A stretch of DNA of 64,000 nucleotides, from positions 22,345 through 86,344 of the forward strand of contig DAITQM010000010.1 of the NCBI GenBank assembly GCA_036832975.1. The letters are read 5' to 3'. Below the pieces are notes generated by a model. It was not told where the DNA came from, ran no database searches, and saw nothing but the letters and a program-made list of their open reading frames with translations. Shown here one piece after another: positions 47,618 through 56,319 of the stretch. Source of the DNA: DAITQM01 sp036832975 (GTDB lineage Bacteria > Pseudomonadota > Gammaproteobacteria > Xanthomonadales > Wenzhouxiangellaceae). Made by a program: the position numbers and the translations under genes. How positions within the stretch are numbered: position 1 is the first letter of the stretch; each line of letters starts with the position of its first letter.

Positions 47618-49909
47618 TCAACCGCCGCTGGGCGGTGCTGTATCGGCCTGGCGGCTGACGAGCAGGGCTTTTTGTTGGGTCGCGGCGATGTAATCGGCGA
47701 GGATGCGGGCCGATTCGTCGAGCGGGATATCGGGCAAGTCATCGTTCGCCGTGGCTGCCCTCTCGGCTTCACCGGCAGCGGCGTCCGGCGCTTCATCGCT
47801 GGCGGGCGCGGCGGCGTCGGCCGGCGGTTCTTGCGCCGCCGGGTCCGGCCGGGGACTGTGTTCGAGACGGACGATGTGCTGTTTCTGTGCCGCGCGCCGC
47901 GCTTTGTCGGCCTCGATCTCGGCCCGCCGCGTCGCCTCGTTCAACGACACAAAGTGCTGTTCGCGCTGCTGCTGGTAGGCGTTGATTTCGTCCTGTAAAA
48001 GGCGCAGATCGGGGGCCGAGCGCAGGCGGTCGCGGTGGCGGGTATCGACGTAGGCCAGGGCTTCACCGAGATCGCCGAGCGGCTCGAAATTCGCCGCATC
48101 GATTTCGCTCCACGGCAAGGCGTTGTTGTAGGCGCTTTCGCCGATATCTTCAGGGTCGAGCGCACTCGGGATTGCGATGTCGGGGCTCACCCCTTTGAGC
48201 TGGGTCGAACCGCCGTTGATGCGGAAGAATTGCGCCATCGTCACTTTGAGTTGGCCGAGGCGGGCGTCTCGCGAATGCGAGAATGCGGCGTCGAGATCGA
48301 TCAGGTTTTGAACGGTGCCTTTGCCGAACGTCGCCTCGCCGACCACCAGGCCGCGATGATAATCCTGGATCGCGGCGGCGAAGATCTCGCTCGCCGAGGC
48401 GCTGTAGCGATTGACCAGCACGGCCAGCGGCCCGTCCCAGGCCATCCCCGGCTCGTAGTCGGCTTCAACTTTGACCCGCCCGCGGTTGTCGCGGACCTGG
48501 ACCACGGGCCCGGTATCGATGAATAGACCGGTCATCGAGACCGCTTCGGACAGCGCGCCGCCGCCGTTGTCGCGCAGGTCGACGATCAGGCCGTCGATGC
48601 CGTCGCCGCGCAGTTCTTGGATCAGACGGCGGACGTCGTTGGTACTGCTGCGATAACCGGGTTCGTTGCGCGCCCGGCCTTCCATGTCGAGATAGAAACC
48701 GGGCAGCTTGATGACGCCGATGCGGCGGGTGCGTTCGCCATCCGGCACCAGAATCAGGTCTTTTTGCGCCGCCTGCGCCTCGAGTTTGACCTCGCCACGG
48801 GTCAGCGCCAGTACATCGCTTGTCCCGCCCGGCGGAATCTCGGCCGGCAGGATTTCGAGGCGGACGACCGTGCCCTTCGGGCCGCGGATCAGGTCGACGA
48901 CGTCGTCGAGACGCCAGCCGACGACGTCGGTGACCTCGCCCGCGGCTTCCTGGCCGACGCCGATAATGCGGTCGCCGGGCTGCAAGCGGCCGTCGAGCGA
49001 CGCCGGGCCGCCGGGGACGATGCTGCGCACCTGGGTGTATTCGCCGTCGCGTTCGAGCAGGGCGCCGATCCCTTCCAGCGACAGGCGCATCGAGATGTCG
49101 AACGCTTCCGAATCGCGCGGCGAAAAATAATTGGTGTGCGGCTCGATCGCCTGGGTGTAGGCATTGAGAAACCAACTGAAGACGTCGGTCGGCCCGAATT
49201 CGGCGATCCGCTCGCCGAGTGTGCGATAGCGTTTGGCGAGCGTTTCATGGATCGCTGCGTCGTCTTTACCGGCCAGGCGCAGGCGCAGCCAGTCGTTTTT
49301 GACCCGCCGCCGCCAGTATTCGTCGAGTACTTTTTCGTTGACCGCCCACGGTTCATCGTCGCGGCTGGCCTTGAATGTCTCATCGCGCGTGAAATCCATC
49401 GGTTGATCGAGCAGCGCGTTCTGCTGGGCGACGCGTTCGGCGAAACGCTGGCGGTAGAGTTTGAATATCTCGAACGCTGGCTGGTAATCGTCGCGTTTCA
49501 AATAATCGTCGAGTTCGGTGCGGTAGCGCTCGAAATAGGCGACGTCGCCGGCCAGGAAATACACCCTCGCCGGATCGAGGCTTTCCAGGTATTGTTCGTA
49601 AATGCGGGCCGAGAGCGTATCGTCGAGAGCGGCCGGCTGGTAGTGCAGATTGCTCAGGTAACGCCGGGCGATATTGCTGATCAGCCGCTGTTCGGGGCTC
49701 TGCACCAGTTCCGGCGGCGCCTTGCCGCTCGCCTCGGGCAGCGTCGTGACGCTGGCCTCGAGCGGCAGGTGGACGGCGGCGACGAGCAGCGCGACGGCCA
49801 GGAGCAGCGGCCGCAACCCGGCGGCACGGGCGCCGGTGTCAGTCGCCGGCCCGCGGCCATGGGTTGACAGCGCCGGAAGCAGGATGAAAGGGATCGGTCT
49901 TTGCATCAT
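47618..49909 (-). CDS. prc: Tail-specific periplasmic protease (Prc/Ctp)
   Basis: A 763-residue S41 protease that trims periplasmic proteins such as PBP3 and MepS in E. coli. ATG 49909 leads to a signal-anchor 'LRPLLLAVALLVAAVHLPLE'. The N-terminal helical domain contains 'DPARVYFLAGDVAYFERYRT'; a PDZ follows ('YTQVRSIVPGGPASLDGRLQ'), then the protease core 'LIVDLRDNGGGALSEAVSMT', catalytic Ser 'NRYSASASEIFAAAIQDYHR' and Lys 'ATFGKGTVQNLIDLD'. The C-terminus has an acidic Ala/Pro-rich extension, longer than in E. coli (682). It stands alone between priA and lipA. Confidence 0.93.
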   Translation of the reverse strand: MMQRPIPFILLPALSTHGRGPATDTGARAAGLRPLLLAVALLVAAVHLPLEASVTTLPEASGKAPPELVQSPEQRLISNIARRYLSNLHYQPAALDDTLSARIYEQYLESLDPARVYFLAGDVAYFERYRTELDDYLKRDDYQPAFEIFKLYRQRFAERVAQQNALLDQPMDFTRDETFKASRDDEPWAVNEKVLDEYWRRRVKNDWLRLRLAGKDDAAIHETLAKRYRTLGERIAEFGPTDVFSWFLNAYTQAIEPHTNYFSPRDSEAFDISMRLSLEGIGALLERDGEYTQVRSIVPGGPASLDGRLQPGDRIIGVGQEAAGEVTDVVGWRLDDVVDLIRGPKGTVVRLEILPAEIPPGGTSDVLALTRGEVKLEAQAAQKDLILVPDGERTRRIGVIKLPGFYLDMEGRARNEPGYRSSTNDVRRLIQELRGDGIDGLIVDLRDNGGGALSEAVSMTGLFIDTGPVVQVRDNRGRVKVEADYEPGMAWDGPLAVLVNRYSASASEIFAAAIQDYHRGLVVGEATFGKGTVQNLIDLDAAFSHSRDARLGQLKVTMAQFFRINGGSTQLKGVSPDIAIPSALDPEDIGESAYNNALPWSEIDAANFEPLGDLGEALAYVDTRHRDRLRSAPDLRLLQDEINAYQQQREQHFVSLNEATRRAEIEADKARRAAQKQHIVRLEHSPRPDPAAQEPPADAAAPASDEAPDAAAGEAERAATANDDLPDIPLDESARILADYIAATQQKALLVSRQADTAPPSGG

Positions 49910-49980
49910 CGATTTCCTTGCCGCGCGGCGCGGCCTGTGCGCTGGATTGCTATAGGGACCTTGCGATCGGGCATCTGGTT

Positions 49981-50970
49981 TCACGCCGCCCCGGTGGCGG
50001 CGAGCGCGGCCTGCCGCGCCTGGCGGTCGGCATGGTAGGACGAGCGGACCAGCGGCCCGCTGGCGACGTGGACGAAACCCAGCTCCCGGCCGTAGGCGGC
50101 GAGCGTGGCGAATTCATCCGGGTGCCAGTAGCGCAGCACCGGGTGGTGGTGCGGCGTCGGCTGCAGGTATTGGCCGATCGTCACGATGTCCACCCGGTGG
50201 GCGCGAATATCGCGCAGCGTGTGTTCGACTTCGGCCCGGGTTTCGCCGAGGCCGAGCATAATGCCCGATTTGGTCATGATCTCCGGATGTTGGTCCTTAT
50301 AACGGGCCAGAAGTTGCAGTGAATGCGCGTAATCGGCGCCGGGGCGGACCGTCGGATACAGGCCGGCGACTGTTTCGAGGTTGTGGTTGAACACCTCCGG
50401 CGGCGCCGCGGCAAGCGCCGCCAGGGCTTTTTCGAGGCGCCCCCGGCCGCGGAAATCGGGCACCAGGATTTCGATTTCGATGCCTGGATTGGCGGCTCGG
50501 ACGGCGCGGATGCAGGCCGTGAAATGGGCGGCACCGCCGTCGGGGAGGTCGTCGCGATCGACCGAGGTGATCACGACGTAGCGGAGTTTCATCGCCGCGA
50601 CGGTGGCCGCCAGCCGCGCCGGTTCGCCCGGATCGGGCGGCACCGGGCGGCCGTGTGCCACATCGCAGAACGAGCAGCGCCGGGTGCACACTTCGCCGAG
50701 AATCATGAAGGTCGCGGTGCCGTGCGAGAAGCATTCGTGGATATTGGGGCACGACGCTTCCTCGCAGACGGTGGCGAGCGCCGCCTGACGCAACCGGGCC
50801 TTGAGCCGGTCGACGGCGTTGCCGGCCGGCAGCCGGACGCGGATCCACGGCGGTTTGCGCAGCATCTCGGCGGCGGGGAAGCGCGCCGTGTTGCGGGCGA
50901 TTTTGTCGGCCCCGGCCTGGCGCGCGACGACGGCGGCGAGCGGGGTCGCGGGGCGCGAATCGGAGGTCAC
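49981..50970 (-). CDS. lipA: Lipoyl synthase
   Basis: A 329-residue radical SAM enzyme inserting two sulfurs into octanoyl groups on lipoyl domains. GTG 50970 overlaps the lipB stop (GTGA). The auxiliary cluster is 'ATVCEEASCPNIHECFSHGT' (three Cys) and the SAM cluster 'EVCTRRCSFCDVAHG' (CxxxCxxC). 'VFNHNLETVAGLYPTVRPGA' and the C-terminal 'GPLVRSSYHAD' are typical, with the final Ser ligand. Works with LipB encoded just upstream. Length as E. coli (321). Confidence 0.96.
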   Translation of the reverse strand: MTSDSRPATPLAAVVARQAGADKIARNTARFPAAEMLRKPPWIRVRLPAGNAVDRLKARLRQAALATVCEEASCPNIHECFSHGTATFMILGEVCTRRCSFCDVAHGRPVPPDPGEPARLAATVAAMKLRYVVITSVDRDDLPDGGAAHFTACIRAVRAANPGIEIEILVPDFRGRGRLEKALAALAAAPPEVFNHNLETVAGLYPTVRPGADYAHSLQLLARYKDQHPEIMTKSGIMLGLGETRAEVEHTLRDIRAHRVDIVTIGQYLQPTPHHHPVLRYWHPDEFATLAAYGRELGFVHVASGPLVRSSYHADRQARQAALAATGAA

Positions 50971-51674
50971 GGTAGCGTTTCGTTCTGATGATTGAGGATG
51001 GAAGTGGAATTGTAGCCGAGCAACCGGCAGAAATGGGCCAGCCAGTGGCGGCCGACCGACCGGGTGTCCGGTAGCGGGGCGACACCGAGCCGCGCCAGGT
51101 CGGTGACCTCGAGGCCGCGGTAGCCGCACGGCTCGATCCGGGCGTAGGGCGCAAGATCCATCGCCACGTTGAACGCCAGGCCGTGAAAGCAGCGGCTGCG
51201 GCGGACGCGCAAGCCGAGCGCCGCGATCTTGGCGCCCGCCACATAGACGCCGGGCATCCCTGGCCGGCGTTCGCCGGCCAAGGCGAAGTCGGCCAGCGTC
51301 TCGATCACGCTCTGTTCGAGGCGGTCGACCAGTTGGCGGATGCCGAGCCCGAGGCGTTTGAGGTCGAGCAGGGGATAGGCGACAAGTTGGCCCGGGCCGT
51401 GATAAGTCACCTGGCCGCCGCGATCGATGTGGACCACCGGGATCGGACCGGGAGCCAGGACGTGCTCGGCCCGCCCCGCCTGGCCCAGCGTGAAGACTGG
51501 CGGATGTTCCAGCAGCCAGATTTCGTCGGGGCTGGCCGCGGTGCGCCGGTCGGTGTACGACTGCATGGCGCGCCACACCGGCAGGTAGTCCCGGCGGCCG
51601 AGCCAGCGGGCGTGGAGCGGGAGGTCACGTTCGCGGCCGGCCGGACGGCAAACGGGTCGGGCAACGCCGTTCAC
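50967..51674 (-). CDS. lipB: Octanoyltransferase LipB
   Basis: A 235-residue enzyme moving octanoate from acyl carrier protein to lipoyl domains. Signatures are 'DEIWLLEHPPVFTLGQAGRA', 'IDRGGQVTYHGPGQLVAYPL', the catalytic Lys in 'GVYVAGAKIAALGLRVRR' and a His in 'CFHGLAFNV'. Catalytic Cys corresponds to 'IEPCGYRGLEVTDLA'. GTG 51674 overlaps the ybeD stop (GTGA). The order dacA-ybeD-lipB-lipA is conserved in gammaproteobacteria. Confidence 0.95.
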   Translation of the reverse strand: MNGVARPVCRPAGRERDLPLHARWLGRRDYLPVWRAMQSYTDRRTAASPDEIWLLEHPPVFTLGQAGRAEHVLAPGPIPVVHIDRGGQVTYHGPGQLVAYPLLDLKRLGLGIRQLVDRLEQSVIETLADFALAGERRPGMPGVYVAGAKIAALGLRVRRSRCFHGLAFNVAMDLAPYARIEPCGYRGLEVTDLARLGVAPLPDTRSVGRHWLAHFCRLLGYNSTSILNHQNETLP

Positions 51675-51952
51675 AGCGTGATATGAACGGCATCCAGCGC
51701 ACCCAGATCGCGATAGATCGCTTCGAGTTGTTCGCGGGAGTGGGCTTCGATCGTCACGGTGACCGCCAGGTAGCGCTGGAGGGTACTGGCCCGCGCCGTC
51801 AGGTCGGTGTCCTGATCGAAAACCGCGTGGCGGTGGATGACAGCGGCGACCTCGGCGGCGAAACCGGGCCGGTTGTCGCCGACCGTTTTAATCGGCAAGC
51901 GACACGGGAAACGGAAGGCATCCCGGGAATCGTTGCCGCCCGGTTCAGTCAT
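51671..51952 (-). CDS. ybeD: DUF493 / YbeD family protein
   Basis: A 93-residue small protein of the UPF0250 (DUF493) family: 'FRFPCRLPIKTVGDNRPGFA' near the start and 'YLAVTVTIEAHSREQLEAIY' later, an ACT-like alpha/beta fold. Its function is unknown; it is almost always between dacA and lipB. ATG 51952 was chosen; it overlaps the dacA stop by 8 bp. Length matches E. coli YbeD (87). Confidence 0.9.
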   Translation of the reverse strand: MTEPGGNDSRDAFRFPCRLPIKTVGDNRPGFAAEVAAVIHRHAVFDQDTDLTARASTLQRYLAVTVTIEAHSREQLEAIYRDLGALDAVHITL

Positions 51953-53111
51953 CGCCCAGCAACCACAAGTACAGCCGGTCATAGGTGCGGCCGAAAAACC
52001 CCGCCTCAGGCACGTCGGTCAGGGTGACGAGCGGCCGGCGGCCGAGTTCGGCGCCGTCAAGTTCGACGACGATGTGCCCGATTTCGTCGCCTTCCCGGTA
52101 CGGGGCGATCAGCGGATGGGTGATCTCCATCTGTGCTTTGAGGTCGGCGTAACGACCGCGCGGCAGGGTCAGATACCAGGGCGCGGCGATGCCGAGCGGC
52201 AACGCCTCATCGACGCCTTGCCAGACGCGCTCTTCGGTCAGCACCTTGCGCGGTTCGTACAGTTCGGCGGTCTCGAAGAAACGGAAACCATAGTTGAGCA
52301 GGGCCAGCGCCTGATCGGCCCGGGCGTTTTCGCTCGCCGCCCCCATGACCACGGCGATCAGCCGCATGCCGTCGCGCTCGGCCGAGGCGGCGAGGCAATA
52401 GCCGGCCGCTTCGGTGTGTCCGGTCTTGACGCCGTCGACGCTCGGATCGCGCCACAGCAACAGGTTGCGGTTGCCCTGCGTGATGTCGTTGTAGGAATAG
52501 GATTTTTCGCGGTACAGGGCGTAGTGCTCGGGAAAGTCGCGGATCATCGCCGCCACCAGGCGGGCGGTATCGGCGGCTGTGCTGTAGTGTTCGGGGTCGG
52601 GGATGCCGCTGGCATTGACGTAGTGCGTATGGGTCAGGCCGAGTTCGGCGGCGTAGTGGTTCATCAGCCCGGCAAAGGCCTCCTCGCTGCCGGCGACGTG
52701 CTCGGCGAGCGCCACGCTGGCGTCGTTACCCGATTGGATGATGATGCCGTGCAGCAATTCTTCGATGCTAACTTGACTGTTGAGATCGAGGAACATCCGC
52801 GAACCGCCGGTGCGCCAGGCGCGTTCGCTGATCAGGGCGCGATCGTCGATTTTGAGACGCTGCTGCGCGATTTCCTTGAGCGCGACATACACCGTCATCA
52901 CCTTGGTGATGCTGGCCGGTTCGACGCGTTCATCGGCGGCGCCGGAGGCGAGCGTCCGGCCGCTCAAAAAATCGATCAGGATATGGCTCGTGGCACCGAC
53001 CGGTGGCGGCGCCGGGATCGGGGCTGTTGCCCCGTAAGCCGCCGGCGGCAGGGTCAGGGATAAGAACAGAGCGAGGTTTTGGGGAAGTCGGAGTAAACCC
53101 AATAGTTGCAT
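51945..53111 (-). CDS. dacA: D-alanyl-D-alanine carboxypeptidase (PBP5/6 type)
   Basis: A 388-residue penicillin-binding protein that trims the terminal D-Ala from peptidoglycan stems. Active-site motifs are SxxK 'VEPASITKVMTVYVALKEIA', SxN 'IIQSGNDASVALAEH' and KTG 'VDGVKTGHTEAAGYC'. The C-terminal PBP5 domain ends in a short amphipathic segment 'RTYDRLYLWLLGDD' for membrane attachment. Oddly, the ATG at 53111 and the first five codons (MQLLG) lie inside the end of MITE1 copy C, with GGAG 8 bp upstream in the element. The following residues form the signal peptide (NLALFLSLTLPPAAYGA), so the element appears to have taken over initiation. Confidence 0.94.
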   Translation of the reverse strand: MQLLGLLRLPQNLALFLSLTLPPAAYGATAPIPAPPPVGATSHILIDFLSGRTLASGAADERVEPASITKVMTVYVALKEIAQQRLKIDDRALISERAWRTGGSRMFLDLNSQVSIEELLHGIIIQSGNDASVALAEHVAGSEEAFAGLMNHYAAELGLTHTHYVNASGIPDPEHYSTAADTARLVAAMIRDFPEHYALYREKSYSYNDITQGNRNLLLWRDPSVDGVKTGHTEAAGYCLAASAERDGMRLIAVVMGAASENARADQALALLNYGFRFFETAELYEPRKVLTEERVWQGVDEALPLGIAAPWYLTLPRGRYADLKAQMEITHPLIAPYREGDEIGHIVVELDGAELGRRPLVTLTDVPEAGFFGRTYDRLYLWLLGDD

Positions 53112-53340
53112 AAATTTTGCTCCAGTTCATCAAATTCACAATAAAACCATATTGTTATAACGCTATTAGCCGGAAAAACGAATTCACATATGGTGACGCG
53201 CCCGGTTTCTCGCCCAAGCTGGCGGCACATCTTGTCCGCTTCCCCTCGAACCGTAGAATTACTACGGTTTGTCGGGGAATCGGACAAGCTGCACTCGCCA
53301 GCTTGACCGAGAATTCCGGGAATCTATGCAACAATTGGGT
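53097..53340 (-). mobile_element. MITE1 copy C (between rlpA and dacA)
   Basis: A 244-bp copy in the same orientation as copy B, with both ACCCAAT ends and the GAACCGTAG-type centre. Relative to copies A and B, the dacA-proximal end reads CTGGAGCAAAATTTATG where the others have GTAGAGC or GTCGAGC, so one base creates a GGAG Shine-Dalgarno site. It lies 32 bp after the rlpA stop. Confidence 0.88.
53103..53122 (-). promoter_or_regulatory. MITE-borne ribosome binding site and start codon of dacA
   Basis: On the minus strand GGAG (about 53120-53123) is followed after 8 bp (CAAAATTT) by ATG at 53111-53109. Both lie inside the terminal repeat region of MITE1 copy C. No other ATG, GTG or TTG with a ribosome site precedes the dacA signal peptide, so this is the most likely initiation site. 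Confidence 0.65.
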
Positions 53341-53372
53341 AAAGTCATGATCCTGGTTGTTTGCATCTAAAA

Positions 53373-54185
53373 TCAGCACGCCCCGGCCGCGCATTCGGTG
53401 ACCCGGACCGGCCAGTCGAGGCCGAGGGCCGCGACCTGCGCGGCGTCGTCGCGCAAGCGGCTGTCGTCGGCGTAGGGCCCGAGGCGAACGCGGTGCAGGC
53501 GCCGCCGTCCGGCGTCGATGGGTTCGATCGTCACCGATTTCAAACCGGCGCGTTCGAGTGTTGTTTTGACCGCTTCGGCCCGCCGCCGTTCGGCAAAAGC
53601 GCCGACTTGCAGCCAGGTTGCCGGTATCGCGGTGTGCTGGCTGCCGGCGGTCAGCACGTCGATGGCCCGGACTTCGACGCGGGCCGTGCCCTTGTTGGCA
53701 AAGCCAAGCTTGACCGCCGCGGCGTACGACAGATCGATGATCCGGCCGTCGTGAAACGGCCCGCGGTCGTTGATCCGGACGACCAACCGCCGGCCGTTGT
53801 CGAGATTGGTGACCTCGGCGTAGGCCGGCAGCGGCAGCGTGCGGTGCGCACCGCTGATCTGATACATATCGAAGCGCTCGCCGCTCGACGTGCGGCGGCC
53901 GTGAAACTTGTTGCCGTACCACGACGCCAGGCCGCGCTCGCGGTAGCCGCTGGCGCTGGCCAGGACGTGGTAGGTGCGGCCGTTGACGGTGTATGGCGAG
54001 TGGTTGCCGTAGCGGGACCGGGGTTCGAGGCGGGGCACCGGCTCGGCGATCGACGCCGCGTCGATCGGTCTCGCCGGCGGGCCGTCGGTACGCGGTACGC
54101 GCGGTCCGGGCCCGGCGCAGCCGGCGATGATCGCGAGCAGCGATAACGGCACCGCGGCACGCCCAACCCGGCGGCAGACCGTCAC
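53373..54185 (-). CDS. rlpA: Septal-ring lytic transglycosylase lipoprotein RlpA
   Basis: A 270-residue lipoprotein. GTG 54185 overlaps the mltB stop (GTGA). The signal has lipobox 'LSLLAIIAGCAGP'. The double-psi beta-barrel contains 'YRERGLASWYGNKFHGRRTS' (active-site region), 'AHRTLPLPAYAEVTNLDNGR' and 'VVRINDRGPFHDGRIIDLSY' with the catalytic Asp. A C-terminal SPOR domain follows: 'TWLQVGAFAERRRAEAVKTT', which binds denuded septal glycan. In Pseudomonas RlpA cleaves such glycan; activity here is by homology. Confidence 0.93.
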   Translation of the reverse strand: MTVCRRVGRAAVPLSLLAIIAGCAGPGPRVPRTDGPPARPIDAASIAEPVPRLEPRSRYGNHSPYTVNGRTYHVLASASGYRERGLASWYGNKFHGRRTSSGERFDMYQISGAHRTLPLPAYAEVTNLDNGRRLVVRINDRGPFHDGRIIDLSYAAAVKLGFANKGTARVEVRAIDVLTAGSQHTAIPATWLQVGAFAERRRAEAVKTTLERAGLKSVTIEPIDAGRRRLHRVRLGPYADDSRLRDDAAQVAALGLDWPVRVTECAAGAC

Positions 54186-55192
54186 GGTGTGGACTCCGAG
54201 CCCGCCGCGTTGAGAATCTCGCTGAGCTGGAAGACCGCCATGCCGTACAGCGGACTGCGGTTGTAGCGCGTCAACACGTGGAAATTGTGAAAACCGAGCC
54301 AGTAATCGGTCGTCTGGCCGGCATCGAGCGGCACCAGCATCGCCGGCGTGTCGGCCGGATATTCGCCATATAGCGGCCGGATCCCCAAGGCGGCCAGTTC
54401 GCCGAGGGTATAAGACAGCTTGACCGGCGGCTCGGCCGGAGGCTGGGCGTTGTCGCTCAAGGCCGCCGGGACCGCGATCCGCTCCCCGTCGCGCCAATGG
54501 TGGCGGTGCAAGTAATTGGCGATGCTGGCCAGGGCGTCGGCCGCCGACGACCACAAGTCACGGCGCCCGTCACCGTCGAAATCCACCGCATAGGCGCGGT
54601 AGCTGCTCGGCATGAACTGGCCGAGCCCCATCGCGCCGGCGTAGGAACCGCGCAACTCGCTCCACGGCAGGCCCTCTTCGCTGCTGAGCTTGATGAACTC
54701 GGCCAATTCGTCGCTGAAAAACGCGCCGCGTTTGGGGTAATAAAAGCCGAGCGTGGCCAGCGCGTCGATGACCCGGTAGCGGCCGGTGTTGGTGCCATAG
54801 GTTGTCTCGACTCCGGCGATCGCGGTGACAATCGACGCCGGCACGGCATATTGCCGTTCGATGCCGGCGAGCATGTCGCGGTGCCCGGCGAGAAACAGTC
54901 GACCGCCGGCGATGCGCCTTTCGGTGATGAACAACGCCCGGTACTGGTACCATGGCTTGCTTTCCGCCGGTTTGACGATCGCATCGATCACGCTCTGTTG
55001 ATAACGGGCCTCGGCGAGCACCTGACGGACGGTGTCGAGCGGCAGGTCTAGGCGTTCGGCGGTGCGGATCGCGAACGCCTCGGCGCCCGGATGGGGTGGG
55101 GCCGAGGCGACGGCCGGCACGCCGCCGGCAATAAAGACGGCCAGCGCTTGGGGAAGCAATGCGGTCACGCGAAGCAGGGACATCCGCCGCAT
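54182..55192 (-). CDS. mltB: Membrane-bound lytic murein transglycosylase B
   Basis: A 336-residue SltB1/MltB-type enzyme cutting glycan strands with anhydro-muramic ends. The signal segment is 'LLPQALAVFIAGGVPAVASA'; unlike E. coli MltB there is no lipobox Cys, so it may be soluble, as in SltB-type proteins. The catalytic Glu lies in 'IVTAIAGVETTYGTNTGRYR'. 'GSYAGAMGLGQFMPSSYRAY' and 'SIANYLHRHHWRDGE' are family motifs. ATG 55192 was used; ATG 55183 has a better upstream GGCGG. Coupled to rlpA. Confidence 0.9.
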   Translation of the reverse strand: MRRMSLLRVTALLPQALAVFIAGGVPAVASAPPHPGAEAFAIRTAERLDLPLDTVRQVLAEARYQQSVIDAIVKPAESKPWYQYRALFITERRIAGGRLFLAGHRDMLAGIERQYAVPASIVTAIAGVETTYGTNTGRYRVIDALATLGFYYPKRGAFFSDELAEFIKLSSEEGLPWSELRGSYAGAMGLGQFMPSSYRAYAVDFDGDGRRDLWSSAADALASIANYLHRHHWRDGERIAVPAALSDNAQPPAEPPVKLSYTLGELAALGIRPLYGEYPADTPAMLVPLDAGQTTDYWLGFHNFHVLTRYNRSPLYGMAVFQLSEILNAAGSESTP

Positions 55193-55218
55193 TGTACCGG
55201 AAGGCGGTGGCGACACTG

Positions 55219-56319
55219 TCAGCTCTTGGCCCAAATACGGCGGTGGCTGTACAGCGCCATCAACAGCCCGAAACCGCCGAGCAGGGTCATTGCCGAAGTG
55301 CCGCCGTAACTGACAAGCGGCAGCGGCACGCCGACGACCGGCAGCAGCCCGGCGACCATCGCCGTATTGACCAGCACATAGACGAAAAAGATCAGGGCGA
55401 TGCTGCCGCCGAGCAGCCGGCTGTAAGTGTCGCCCGCCGCCTGCGCCAGGTACAGCGCGCGGAGCGCGATGGCCAGATACAGCGCGAGCAGCAGGACGAC
55501 GCCGGTGAAGCCGAATTCTTCGGCGAACACCGCGAGGATGAAATCGGTATGCGATTCGGGAAGAAATTCGAGGTGGGATTGCGTGCCGCCCAGCCAGCCC
55601 TTGCCCCACAGGCCGCCGGAGCCGACGGCGATTTTCGACTGGATGATGTTCCAGCCGCGGCCGAGCGGGTCGCTCGACGGATCGAGAAAGGTGTGGATGC
55701 GCAAGCGTTGATAATCCTTCATCGCCCACCACAAAACCGGCATCGCGGCGGCCAGCAAACCGCCGCCGGCCAGCAGGTAACGCCAGCGGATGCCGCTCAG
55801 AAAGAGGACGAAGCCGCCGGCGGCGGCGATCAGCACCGCGGTGCCGAGGTCGGGCTGGATGCCGGTCAGCGCCACCGGCGCGGCGATCAGCAGCAAAGCG
55901 AACATGACCCGCCAGAAGCGGGGCGGCAGGTGATGGCCGTGCAGCAGCCAGGCGAGCATCATCGGCAGGCCGAGTTTCATCATTTCGGAAGGCTGGAAGC
56001 GGAACAGGCCGAAATCGAGCCAGCGTTGCGCGCCGCGTCCCTCGCCGGCGACCAGGACGAGCACTAAAAGCGCGAGCGCGGTGAGATAGAACGGCGGCGA
56101 CCACAGGCGGATCAAGCGCGGCGGCAGGTTGGCGGCGACGACCATGACCCCCAGCGCGATGCCGATCCGGGATGCCTGGCGCCAGAGCATCGCCGGGTCG
56201 CTGCCGGTCGCACTGTAGAGCACGAAAAGCCCGGTGCCGAGCAGCACGGCGAGCAGCGCCAGCAGCGGGGCGTCGAGGTGCAGCAGCCGGATGCCGCGTT
56301 GCAGCCACGGGCGGTTCAC
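55219..56319 (-). CDS. rodA: Rod-shape peptidoglycan glycosyltransferase RodA
   Basis: A 366-residue SEDS-family polymerase that works with PBP2 in side-wall synthesis. About ten membrane helices; motifs 'WLDFGLFRFQPSEMMKLGLP', 'TGIQPDLGTAVLIAAAGGFV' (catalytic-site Asp) and 'PLVSYGGTSAMTLLGGFGLL' are intact. 'LPESHTDFILAVFAEEFGFT' is the SEDS signature. Start overlaps the mrdA stop by 4 bp (ATGA-type). Length as E. coli (370). Confidence 0.96.
   Translation of the reverse strand: MNRPWLQRGIRLLHLDAPLLALLAVLLGTGLFVLYSATGSDPAMLWRQASRIGIALGVMVVAANLPPRLIRLWSPPFYLTALALLVLVLVAGEGRGAQRWLDFGLFRFQPSEMMKLGLPMMLAWLLHGHHLPPRFWRVMFALLLIAAPVALTGIQPDLGTAVLIAAAGGFVLFLSGIRWRYLLAGGGLLAAAMPVLWWAMKDYQRLRIHTFLDPSSDPLGRGWNIIQSKIAVGSGGLWGKGWLGGTQSHLEFLPESHTDFILAVFAEEFGFTGVVLLLALYLAIALRALYLAQAAGDTYSRLLGGSIALIFFVYVLVNTAMVAGLLPVVGVPLPLVSYGGTSAMTLLGGFGLLMALYSHRRIWAKS

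Noticed and set aside
53155..53922. Minus-strand open frame through MITE1 copy C and rlpA
   Set aside because: Arg-rich shadow frame. rlpA and the mobile element explain the region.
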